Of a stretch of DNA of 64,000 nt, positions 36,346 through 43,582 are shown piece by piece (within the stretch, counting starts at the first letter, position 1; each line of letters begins with the position of its first letter). A program made the position numbers and the translations under genes. The notes under the pieces were generated by a model that saw only the letters and a list, made by a program, of their open reading frames with translations, made no database searches and was not told where the DNA came from. The DNA lies in the NCBI GenBank assembly GCA_021776195.1, contig JAJFGK010000125.1, positions 1 to 64,000 of the forward strand, given 5' to 3'. The stretch comes from Kiloniellaceae bacterium. GTDB lineage: Bacteria > Pseudomonadota > Alphaproteobacteria > Kiloniellales > Kiloniellaceae.

Positions 36346-36930
36346 TCAGGCGCGGCCGGCCTCTTCGGAAAGCATGGACACGTCGATGCCGAGCGTGGCG
36401 ATGGCGCGCTCCCACTTGGAATCGAGATCGTCGTCGAAGACCAGGGCCTCCTCCGGACCGGCGTGGAGCCAGCCGTTGTGCTGGATTTCCAGGTCGAGCT
36501 GGCCGGGACCCCAGCCGGCGTAGCCCAGGGCCATGAGGCGCTGGCGCGGGCCGCCGCCGGCGGCGATGTCGCGCAGGATGTCGATCGTCGCGGTCAGGGC
36601 GACGTCATCGTTGACCTGGAGCGTGCCTTCCTGGGCGTATTCGCCGGAATGCAGGACGAAACCGCGGCCCGACTCGACCGGGCCGCCGAAATGCACCCGA
36701 ATCTTCTCGGCCTCCGGACCCGATTCGATCTGGAGCTGGCTCAGCAGGTCGGGAAAGGTGATGGCACCCACCAGCCGGTTGACCACCAGACCCATGGCGC
36801 CGTCTTCGTTGTGGGCACAGAGATAGACAACGGTCCGGGCGAAGCGCGGATCGCGCATGGAGGGCATGGCAATCAACAGGTTACCGGTCAGGTAGCCCTC
36901 GGAAAGTCCCTTTGATGCAAGCATCGCCAT
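36346..36930 (-). CDS. YqgE/AlgH family protein
   Basis: 194 residues, the usual length. It has the family signatures GYLTGNLLIAMPSMRDPRFA, VVYLCAHNEDGAMGLVVNR, VHFGGPVESGRGFVLHSG and ALGYAGWGPGQLDLEIQ. The structure is known for homologues, but the role is not; AlgH is linked by name to alginate control in Pseudomonas. ATG 36930 or ATG 36924 (two codons later) may be used. The gene is divergent from the thiol reductase gene (150-bp gap, which contains TATATAG at 37035-37041). Confidence 0.93.
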   Translation of the reverse strand: MAMLASKGLSEGYLTGNLLIAMPSMRDPRFARTVVYLCAHNEDGAMGLVVNRLVGAITFPDLLSQLQIESGPEAEKIRVHFGGPVESGRGFVLHSGEYAQEGTLQVNDDVALTATIDILRDIAAGGGPRQRLMALGYAGWGPGQLDLEIQHNGWLHAGPEEALVFDDDLDSKWERAIATLGIDVSMLSEEAGRA

Positions 36931-37080
36931 CCGTGTGACTGGTTTAAGATAATGTGAGGCTTTCGCTGCCTGCGCGCAAGTGTGTCAAATGGCCACACGA
37001 CTTCGTGACCGGTCGCGGCAGGCCAATAGTCCCTATATAGTAGCGCAGAACACGCAAGAGATTGTTGATCCTTTGTTGGG

Positions 37081-39312
37081 ATGCTTGGACGCATGAAGTC
37101 ACGGTCGAACCGCAGGTCTCCCGGGCCTTTCTTAGGCGCCTTTCTGGCCCTACTGCTGCTCGGCGGGCTCCTGATAGCGGCATTGCCGCAGACGGCCTCG
37201 GCCGCGGTCGGGCCCTGGGCCGAGAACGATCACGGCCGCCTGCGCCTGATTTCCGCCGGCGACACGGCTGCCGGCAGTGGCGGCGAGAACGATGGAAAAC
37301 TGCTCTTTGGCGTCGAGTTCGAGCTGCAGCCGGATTGGAAGATCTATTGGCGCTCGCCCGGCGATGCCGGCTTTCCGCCGAGTTTCGATTGGACCGGGTC
37401 GCGCAACCTAGCGCAGGTCAGCTTGGAATGGCCAGCGCCCCATCGCTTTTCGCTCTTCGGGCTCGAGACTTTCGGCTACGGCGATGCGGTGATCTTTCCG
37501 CTGTTGGTCGAGCCGCAGAGCGCCGGTCAGGGCCTCGATCTGCAGGCCAAGGTCACATATCTGACCTGCAACGAGATTTGCGTGCCCTACGACGAGGTTG
37601 TCAGCCTGACGCTGCCCCCGGGCCCCGCCAAGGCGGCCGCCGAGGGCATTCTGATCGAGCATTTCCGGGCGATGGTCCCGGGCGACGGTAAGAACCAGGG
37701 TCTGCGGCTGGAGACCGCCGTTCTGGAGGGCGAGATCGCCGCGCCGGTCCTGGTCGCCAGCCTCGCCGCGGACGAGCCCTTCGCGGCGCCGGATCTGCTG
37801 GTCGAGGGGCCGCCGGGTTTCTATTACGCCAAGCCGCAGATGCGCCTGGAGGAGGCTGGCCGCCGGGTGGTCTTCCGGATGGCGGTCACCGGGTCGGACC
37901 CGGAGAGCGTACTGGAAGGCAAGCCGCTGACCCTGACCCTGCTCGATGGCCTGCGCGGCATGGAGGCGCGCGTCATGGCGCGCTACGCCGACGATCCGGC
38001 CGCCGAGGCCCTGCTGATGGCAACGGCGGGGTCGGCCCGGTCGGGCGGGGGCGGAAGCGGCGAACTGAACCCGGTCTCCCTGGCCGGTCTGCTGTCGGTC
38101 CTGGGCCTGGCCCTTCTCGGCGGCATGATCTTGAACCTCATGCCCTGCGTCTTGCCGGTGCTCTCGATCAAGCTGCTGTCGGTGGCCGAGCAGGGCGGCC
38201 GCGCCAAGCGCGATATTCGGGCCAGCTTCATCGCCTCCTCGGCCGGCATCCTGGTGTCCTTCTGGGTGTTGGCCGCCGCCGCCATCGCGGTCAAGCAGGC
38301 CGGCATGGCGGTCGGCTGGGGCATTCAGTTTCAACAGCCGGTCTTCCTGCTGTTCATGGCCTTCCTGGTCACGCTCTTTGCCTATAACCTGCTCGGGTTT
38401 TTCGAACTGCCGCTGCCCGCCTGGCTCGGGACTCGCTTGGCCGGCGGTGGCGGCGAGAAGGGACTGGGCGGTGCTTTTGGCGCCGGCGCCTTTGCCACCC
38501 TCCTGGCGACGCCCTGCTCGGCGCCCTTCCTCGGCACGGCCGTGGGTTTCGCCCTGGCCCGCGGCCCGGCTGAAATCCTTGCGATCTTTACCGCGCTCGG
38601 GCTCGGCCTGGCCGCGCCCTATCTGCTCATCGCCCTGCTGCCGGGTCTGGCGCGCCGCCTGCCGCGGCCGGGCGTCTGGATGATCTGGCTGCGGCGGATT
38701 CTGGGCCTGGCCTTGGCCGCCACGGCGGTCTGGCTGCTGAGCGTCCTGGAAGCTCAGATCGGTCTGGTTCCGGTTCTGGTCGGGGCCCTGTTGCTGCTGT
38801 TGCTCGGGCTTGCCCTCTGGGGCCGCGGGCGCCTGCCGCGCGGCCGGCCCCAGACTGTGGCCGGCCCGGCGCTTGCTCTGGGTCTGGCCCTGGCCGTGCT
38901 GACCGTTCCCCTGCTGCTGCCGGCCAGTGCCGGTTCGGCCGCGCGCCCTGCCGCCGAGGCCGCCTGGCCGGCGCTCGACCGTGGCCAGATCGCTGCCCTG
39001 GTCGCCGAGGGCAAGGTGGTCTTTGTCGACGTCACCGCCGACTGGTGTATTACCTGTAAGGTCAACAAATCCGTGGTCCTGGAGGACGCGCGCGTGGCCG
39101 CGGCGCTGCAAGACGGCGGAACCGCCCTGCAGCGCGGCGATTGGACCTCGCCGGATTCGGCCATTTCCGATTATCTCGCCAGCTTCGCGCGCTACGGTAT
39201 CCCCTTCAACGCGGTCTACGGCCCCGGGCTTCCCAACGGCGCGGCGCTGCCCGAACTGCTCACGGTGGAGACTGTCCTGCAGGCCCTGGAAAAGGCCAGG
39301 AACGGCGAATAA
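37081..39312 (+). CDS. ScsB/DsbD-like protein-disulfide reductase
   Basis: 743 residues. After a signal peptide (ending PQTASA) comes a periplasmic N-terminal domain (about 40-315) with the redox pair in YLTCNEICVPYDE (Cys-x3-Cys), then a DsbD-type membrane domain with about eight helices including GGMILNLMPCVLPVLSIKLL and LLATPCSAPFLGTAVG (one Cys each), and a C-terminal thioredoxin domain with DVTADWCITCKVNK (Cys-x2-Cys). Thus reducing power would pass from cytosolic thioredoxin to the periplasm. The long N-terminal domain is like ScsB (suppressor of copper sensitivity) rather than classical DsbD. The start is ATG 37081 or 37093. The next gene is a peroxiredoxin. Confidence 0.9.
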   Translation: MLGRMKSRSNRRSPGPFLGAFLALLLLGGLLIAALPQTASAAVGPWAENDHGRLRLISAGDTAAGSGGENDGKLLFGVEFELQPDWKIYWRSPGDAGFPPSFDWTGSRNLAQVSLEWPAPHRFSLFGLETFGYGDAVIFPLLVEPQSAGQGLDLQAKVTYLTCNEICVPYDEVVSLTLPPGPAKAAAEGILIEHFRAMVPGDGKNQGLRLETAVLEGEIAAPVLVASLAADEPFAAPDLLVEGPPGFYYAKPQMRLEEAGRRVVFRMAVTGSDPESVLEGKPLTLTLLDGLRGMEARVMARYADDPAAEALLMATAGSARSGGGGSGELNPVSLAGLLSVLGLALLGGMILNLMPCVLPVLSIKLLSVAEQGGRAKRDIRASFIASSAGILVSFWVLAAAAIAVKQAGMAVGWGIQFQQPVFLLFMAFLVTLFAYNLLGFFELPLPAWLGTRLAGGGGEKGLGGAFGAGAFATLLATPCSAPFLGTAVGFALARGPAEILAIFTALGLGLAAPYLLIALLPGLARRLPRPGVWMIWLRRILGLALAATAVWLLSVLEAQIGLVPVLVGALLLLLLGLALWGRGRLPRGRPQTVAGPALALGLALAVLTVPLLLPASAGSAARPAAEAAWPALDRGQIAALVAEGKVVFVDVTADWCITCKVNKSVVLEDARVAAALQDGGTALQRGDWTSPDSAISDYLASFARYGIPFNAVYGPGLPNGAALPELLTVETVLQALEKARNGE

Positions 39313-39343
39313 CCTCTCGGCCGGCGGGCACCTAACTCCGCCC

Positions 39344-39372
39344 TTGGAATGCGGGTGCAGCCTCCCTATTCT
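39344..39372 (+). promoter_or_regulatory. Probable promoter of the peroxiredoxin gene
   Basis: TTGGAA (39344-39349) and TATTCT (39367-39372) are separated by exactly 17 nt, with a 65-bp leader before the peroxiredoxin ATG. Thus the peroxiredoxin is probably transcribed apart from the thiol reductase gene. Confidence 0.55.
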
Positions 39373-39437
39373 AGGCGGCCAAAGTCGGACAGCCGTCCGC
39401 TCAGCGAAAAATCATCCGTTTTTGAAAGGGAGAGGCA

Positions 39438-39920
39438 ATGACGATCAAGGTCGGTGATAAACTGCCCGATGTTACCTTCAAGCATATGTCCGCCAACGGT
39501 CCAGCGGACATGACCAGTGCAGAACTTTGCGACGGCAAGACGGTCGTGATCTTTGCGCTGCCGGGGGCCTTCACGCCGACCTGTTCGGCCAAGCATCTGC
39601 CCGGTTTTATCAACAATTCCGCCCAGTTCCGCGACAAGGGAGTCGACACGATCGCCTGTCTTTCGGTCAACGACGCCTTCGTGATGGGCGCTTGGGGCGA
39701 CAACCAGGGTGCCGGCGACAACGTGTTGATGCTGGCCGACGGCAATGCCGACTTCACCAAGGCCGCGGGCCTCGAGATGGACGCCAGCGGCTTTGGCATG
39801 GGCACCCGCAGCCAGCGCTATGCGATGGTGGTGGAGAACGGCACCGTCAAGGCGCTGCACGTCGAAGAACCCGGCGCTTTCGAGGTCTCCAGCGCGGAGG
39901 CCATGCTCGCCGCGCTTTAG
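39438..39920 (+). CDS. Peroxiredoxin, Prx5-type
   Basis: 160 residues. The peroxidatic Cys49 lies in LPGAFTPTCSAKHLPGF, the Prx5 signature, with the conserved Thr four residues before it and the Arg in GMGTRSQRYAMVVENG. The usual resolving Cys of atypical two-Cys enzymes is not evident in the same position; Cys31 and Cys73-region residues exist, so the reductant may be glutathione, glutaredoxin or thioredoxin. It detoxifies H2O2 and alkyl hydroperoxides in the cytoplasm. The ribosome site AAAGGGAGAGG precedes the ATG. It converges with rnhA, with 11 bp between the stops. Confidence 0.94.
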   Translation: MTIKVGDKLPDVTFKHMSANGPADMTSAELCDGKTVVIFALPGAFTPTCSAKHLPGFINNSAQFRDKGVDTIACLSVNDAFVMGAWGDNQGAGDNVLMLADGNADFTKAAGLEMDASGFGMGTRSQRYAMVVENGTVKALHVEEPGAFEVSSAEAMLAAL

Positions 39921-39931
39921 GATTTCATGGA

Positions 39932-40387
39932 CTAACCGTCGCCGGCCCGCGTGATACCCGCGCGGGCCAGGGCGTCGGCGCGCTCGTTCTCCGGGTGGCC
40001 GCTGTGACCCTTGACCCAATGCCAGGTGACCTGATGGCTCGCCTCGGCACGATCGAGCCGTTCCCAGAGGTCGCGGTTCTTGACTGGCTTCTTGGCGGCG
40101 GTCTTCCACCCGTTGCGTTTCCAGCCCGCCATCCAGCGCGAGATGCCGTCCTTGACGTAGGTGCTGTCGGTCCAGATCTGCACCTTGCTGGGCTTGGTCA
40201 GGGCCTCCAGGCCGGCGATAGCCGCCATCAGCTCCATGCGGTTGTTGGTGGTCTCGGGCTCGCCGCCGCAAAGTTCCTTTTCATGCCCTCTGTAGCACAG
40301 CAGCGCCCCCCAGCCGCCCGGGCCGGGATTGCCGGAACAGGCGCCATCGGTAAAGAGCTGGATGGTGTCGGCCTCGGCGTCGCTCAT
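39932..40387 (-). CDS. rnhA: Ribonuclease HI
   Basis: 151 residues. RNase HI cuts RNA in RNA-DNA hybrids. The four acidic catalytic residues are in [38 protein letters not shown] and NERADALAR, and the basic protrusion [20 protein letters not shown] is present. ATG at 40387 overlaps the thrB stop (ATGA). The run ispH-thrB-rnhA is usual in alphaproteobacteria. Confidence 0.97.
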   Translation of the reverse strand: MSDAEADTIQLFTDGACSGNPGPGGWGALLCYRGHEKELCGGEPETTNNRMELMAAIAGLEALTKPSKVQIWTDSTYVKDGISRWMAGWKRNGWKTAAKKPVKNRDLWERLDRAEASHQVTWHWVKGHSGHPENERADALARAGITRAGDG

Positions 40388-41349
40388 CGATCGAACCCGT
40401 AGGCGGCGACGCTCGCGACCTCGCGGTGGAAGGCCAGCTTGCGCCAGTACTCCAGGGGGTCCTTGGGTTTCACGAAGGCGCCCTCGGGGTGATTGAGCCA
40501 GTCGTAGAGCCGGGTCAGCAAAAAGCGCAGGGCGCTGCCCCGTGCCAGCAGGGGCAGGGCCTCCCACTCGGCGTCCTCCAGGGCGCGCGCCGCGCCGTAG
40601 GACTGGAGCAGCAGGCGGGCCTTGGTGATGTTGAAGGCGTGATCCGACTCGAAGCACCAGGCGTTCAGACAGGTCGCCAGGTCGTAAGCGAGAAAGTCGT
40701 TGCAGGCGAAGTAGAAATCGATCACCCCGCTGAGCCGCCGGTCGCGGAAGAAGACATTGTCGGCGAAGAGATCGGCGTGGATCACGCCGCCGGGCAGATC
40801 CCGCGGCCAGGCCCGCTCCAGGTGGTCGAGCTCGTGGAGAATGGCGTCCGATAGCCCTTCGCGCACCTCGTCGGCGCGGCCATCGCAGCTCTCGAAGAGC
40901 GGACGCCAGGCCTCGACCGAGAGGCTGTTCCTGCGGGTCATGGGGAAGTCGCGTCCGGCCAGGTGGAAGGCGCCCAGGGCCTTGCCCAACTCGGCGCAGT
41001 GAAAGGGCTGAATGCGCCGGGGCCAGAGGCCTTCGAGAAAGGTGATGATCACCGCCGGGCGGCCGCAGAGTTCGCGCAGCGCGATGCCGTCGCGCGCCTT
41101 GACCGGCAGGGGGCAGCTGATCCCGGCGGCGGCGAGATGCTCCATCAGACCGAGAAAGTAGGGCAGGTCGGCGGCGTCGACACGCTTTTCGTAGAGCGTC
41201 AGGATGTAGCTGTCCCGGTCAGTCCGCAGCAGATAGTTGGAATTCTCGACACCCTCGGCGATCCCCTTGAAGGACACCACCTCGCCCAGGTCGTAGTCGG
41301 CCATGAAGCGTGTCAGGTCCTCGTCGTAAACTTCGGTGTAAACCGCCAT
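40384..41349 (-). CDS. thrB: Homoserine kinase (aminoglycoside-phosphotransferase-fold type)
   Basis: 321 residues. This ThrB type belongs to the choline/aminoglycoside kinase fold rather than the GHMP family. It starts [19 protein letters not shown], a typical opening, with [12 protein letters not shown] near the nucleotide site, the Brenner motif [11 protein letters not shown] (about residue 200), and the metal site [17 protein letters not shown]. It supplies O-phosphohomoserine to ThrC, whose gene lies 18 kb away. ispH ends 49 bp upstream; rnhA overlaps downstream. Confidence 0.96.
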   Translation of the reverse strand: MAVYTEVYDEDLTRFMADYDLGEVVSFKGIAEGVENSNYLLRTDRDSYILTLYEKRVDAADLPYFLGLMEHLAAAGISCPLPVKARDGIALRELCGRPAVIITFLEGLWPRRIQPFHCAELGKALGAFHLAGRDFPMTRRNSLSVEAWRPLFESCDGRADEVREGLSDAILHELDHLERAWPRDLPGGVIHADLFADNVFFRDRRLSGVIDFYFACNDFLAYDLATCLNAWCFESDHAFNITKARLLLQSYGAARALEDAEWEALPLLARGSALRFLLTRLYDWLNHPEGAFVKPKDPLEYWRKLAFHREVASVAAYGFDR

Positions 41350-41398
41350 GGGAGGATCGCCTGTCTCGGGAACCCGGGATGCAAGAACAAGTGGCCGG

Positions 41399-42361
41399 TC
41401 AGGCGACCTCGTTCATCCCGGTGAGGGTCTTGGGCAGCTTGAAGATGACATCCTCGACCACCCCCGAGACGTTCTGCAGGGTCACGTCGTAGCGCTCGCG
41501 GCAGGCCAGTATGACCTCCTCGACCAGAACCTCGGGCGCCGAGGCGCCGGCGGTCAGGCCCAGGGTCGATACGCCCTCCAGGGCGGTCCAGTCGATTTCG
41601 TTGGCCCGCTGGATGAGCTGGGCCTTTTGGCAGCCAAGGTTGTTGGCGACCTCGACCAGACGTCGCGAGTTGGAGGAGTTGGGCGCACCGACCACGAAGA
41701 TGGCATCGCAACTCGAGGAGATCTTGCGCACCGCCTCCTGCCGATTGGTCGTGGCGTAGCAGATGTCTTCCTTCTTCGGGCCCTGGATGCTCGGAAAGCG
41801 CCCGCGCAGGACACCGATGATTTCGGCGGTGTCGTCGACCGAGAGGGTGGTCTGGGTGATGTAGGCCAGGCGCTCCGGGTCCGGCACCGCGACGCTGCGG
41901 GCATCCTCGGTGTTCTGAACCAGGATGATCGACTCCGGGGGCAGTTGGCCCATGGTGCCGATCACCTCCGGATGGCCGTCATGGCCGATCAGGACAATGG
42001 TGTGGCCAAGCCGGTGATGCCGTTCGGCCTCACGGTGCACCTTGCTGACCAGCGGGCAGGTGGCGTCCAGGTAGAAGAGGTCGCGCCGTTCTGCCTCGGC
42101 CGGAACCGATTTGGGCACACCGTGGGCGGAAAAGATGACCGGCACGCCCTCGGGAACCTCGTTGAGCGTCTCGACGAAGACCGCGCCCTTGGCCTCCAGA
42201 CCCTCCACCACGAAGCGATTGTGAACGATTTCGTGGCGCACATAGACCGGCGAGCCGTACTTTTGCAGGGCGCGCTCGACGATTTCGATGGCGCGCTCGA
42301 CTCCGGCGCAAAAACCGCGCGGATTGGCGAGCAGAATGGTTAGGGGCGGGTGGGCGGTCAT
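41399..42361 (-). CDS. ispH: 4-hydroxy-3-methylbut-2-enyl diphosphate reductase IspH
   Basis: 320 residues. This is the last enzyme of the MEP isoprenoid route, an iron-sulfur protein. The three cluster cysteines lie in [16 protein letters not shown] (about 19), [13 protein letters not shown] (about 103) and [14 protein letters not shown] preceded by SSCDAIFVV, where the third ligand Cys is expected at about 200; [10 protein letters not shown] and SAHGVP bind the diphosphate. ATG 42361 is preferred, since GAGGAG lies 10 nt upstream; an ATG seven codons earlier lacks one. It heads the ispH-thrB-rnhA operon. Confidence 0.96.
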   Translation of the reverse strand: MTAHPPLTILLANPRGFCAGVERAIEIVERALQKYGSPVYVRHEIVHNRFVVEGLEAKGAVFVETLNEVPEGVPVIFSAHGVPKSVPAEAERRDLFYLDATCPLVSKVHREAERHHRLGHTIVLIGHDGHPEVIGTMGQLPPESIILVQNTEDARSVAVPDPERLAYITQTTLSVDDTAEIIGVLRGRFPSIQGPKKEDICYATTNRQEAVRKISSSCDAIFVVGAPNSSNSRRLVEVANNLGCQKAQLIQRANEIDWTALEGVSTLGLTAGASAPEVLVEEVILACRERYDVTLQNVSGVVEDVIFKLPKTLTGMNEVA

Positions 42362-42661
42362 CGCGCGAAGGCTCCTCGTCATGCACCGTGACAGCGCGAG
42401 TCTATCGATCTTCGGCGGCCCGGCAAGTCGAGGGTCCCTCGAGTCAAGTCTGGGGTGCGTCGCGTAGGAACCCCGGGGACCAGCCCGAAAGCAGGCTTCC
42501 ACCCTTGTGCTTGCCAGGCGGCTTGCCTAGAGTCGCGCTGCTTTTAGACACCAAGGCGCGGTCCGTGAAAAGCACTTTTCCAACCGCCGGATGAAGGAAA
42601 CCGGTCCGCAGGGGCCCTCTCCGGTCCCCCGGCCTTGGGCCGCTGTACGGAAGGATGATCG
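42362..42661. promoter_or_regulatory. Intergenic region between ispH and the CDGSH gene with a probable promoter
   Basis: 300 bp between divergent genes. On the plus strand TTGTGC (42505-42510) and TAGAGT (42528-42533) are spaced by exactly 17 nt, giving a 128-bp leader for the CDGSH gene. A GC-rich stretch, about 42606-42645, could fold (GGTCCGCAGGGG...CCGGTCC). The promoter of the ispH operon was not located. Confidence 0.45.
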
Positions 42662-42901
42662 ATGAGCGAACCCGTCGTTGCGCAGAAGAGCCCCTATGCC
42701 GTCGAGTGCGAGTCCGGCAAGAAGTACTTCTGGTGCGCCTGCGGTCTGAGCAAGAAGCAGCCCTTTTGCGATGGCTCCCACAGCGCGGTCGGCATGGCAC
42801 CCGTACTGTACGAGGCCACCAAGGACGGGACGGTGTTTTTTTGCGGCTGTAAAGGCACGGGCCGCCAACCGGTCTGCGACGGCTCTCACAGCAAGCTCTG
42901 A
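42662..42901 (+). CDS. CDGSH iron-sulfur domain protein (two motifs)
   Basis: 79 residues with two CDGSH-type [2Fe-2S] motifs: CACGLSKKQPFCDGSH (about 25-40) and CGCKGTGRQPVCDGSH (about 60-75), each with the Cys3-His1 ligand pattern. No membrane anchor is visible, so it is a soluble member, unlike mitoNEET. Proposed roles in this family are electron or cluster transfer and redox sensing. ATG 42662 follows GGAAGGATCG. A lipoprotein gene follows after 42 bp. Confidence 0.94.
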   Translation: MSEPVVAQKSPYAVECESGKKYFWCACGLSKKQPFCDGSHSAVGMAPVLYEATKDGTVFFCGCKGTGRQPVCDGSHSKL

Positions 42902-42943
42902 TCCTGCCATGAAGCCTGCTTTGCGCCGCTCCACGGTCACGCC

Positions 42944-43489
42944 ATGACCGACACGCCCTTCCTTTCACCGCGGGTCCGTGGCCTCCTCGGCACCGCGGCC
43001 CTGCTGCTGTCCGGCCTTGTGCTGACGGGCTGTCTGGGCAAGGACGGTCCGCCGCCGCCCTGCCCCAAGATCGTCACGGTCAAGGACGCGGAACAACAAA
43101 CGCGCTTCCAAGGCGAAGGACGGGATCTCACGGATGTGCTCTTCGAAGCCGGGATCTCGGCCCGTGGCGTCACCTGCGACTACGACGACGGAGAGATCGA
43201 AATCGAGATGCAGGTCGTGCTGCAGGCGGTGCGTGGCCCGGCGTCGCAGACCCAAGAGGCGGCCCTGCGTTACTTCGTGGCCGTGGTGCGCAGCGACCTG
43301 ACCGTGCTGGCCCGCGAGGAGTTCGACAGTGTGGTTCCACTGCCGGGCAATCGCACCCGCGCCGCCCTGGCCGAAGAGGTCTCCCCGACCATCCCCCTGG
43401 CGACCGGCCAGTCGGGACGCGACTTCCAGATCTTTATCGGCCTGGTCTTGAACGAGGCCGAATTCGAGTACAACAGAGCCAACCGATAG
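42944..43489 (+). CDS. Hypothetical lipoprotein
   Basis: 181 residues. The N-terminus has a basic/hydrophobic signal (LLGTAALLLSGLVLTGC) with a lipobox LTGC at about residue 29. The mature part, starting CLGKDGPPPPCPKIVTVKDA, resembles a family of alphaproteobacterial lipoproteins of unknown function with two beta halves (EIEMQVVLQAVRGPAS, then YFVAVVRSDLTVLAREEFDS). I do not know a role. It is followed by a perfect hairpin, so the CDGSH-lipoprotein unit probably ends here. Confidence 0.75.
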   Translation: MTDTPFLSPRVRGLLGTAALLLSGLVLTGCLGKDGPPPPCPKIVTVKDAEQQTRFQGEGRDLTDVLFEAGISARGVTCDYDDGEIEIEMQVVLQAVRGPASQTQEAALRYFVAVVRSDLTVLAREEFDSVVPLPGNRTRAALAEEVSPTIPLATGQSGRDFQIFIGLVLNEAEFEYNRANR

Positions 43490-43490
43490 A

Positions 43491-43509
43491 GCCGGCGCCC
43501 TGCGCCGGC
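43491..43509 (+). terminator. Hairpin after the lipoprotein gene
   Basis: GCCGGCGC (43491-43498) and GCGCCGGC (43502-43509) pair perfectly around a CCT loop, directly after the stop codon. It has no T run. It could end the CDGSH-lipoprotein message before the molybdenum hydroxylase gene. Confidence 0.5.
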
Positions 43510-43582
43510 CTTGACCGGCCGGCATGAGGCGGTTGGCTTGGCGTGAAGGATCAGCCTCCTGTCCAGTATCATCGGCCAAGCT

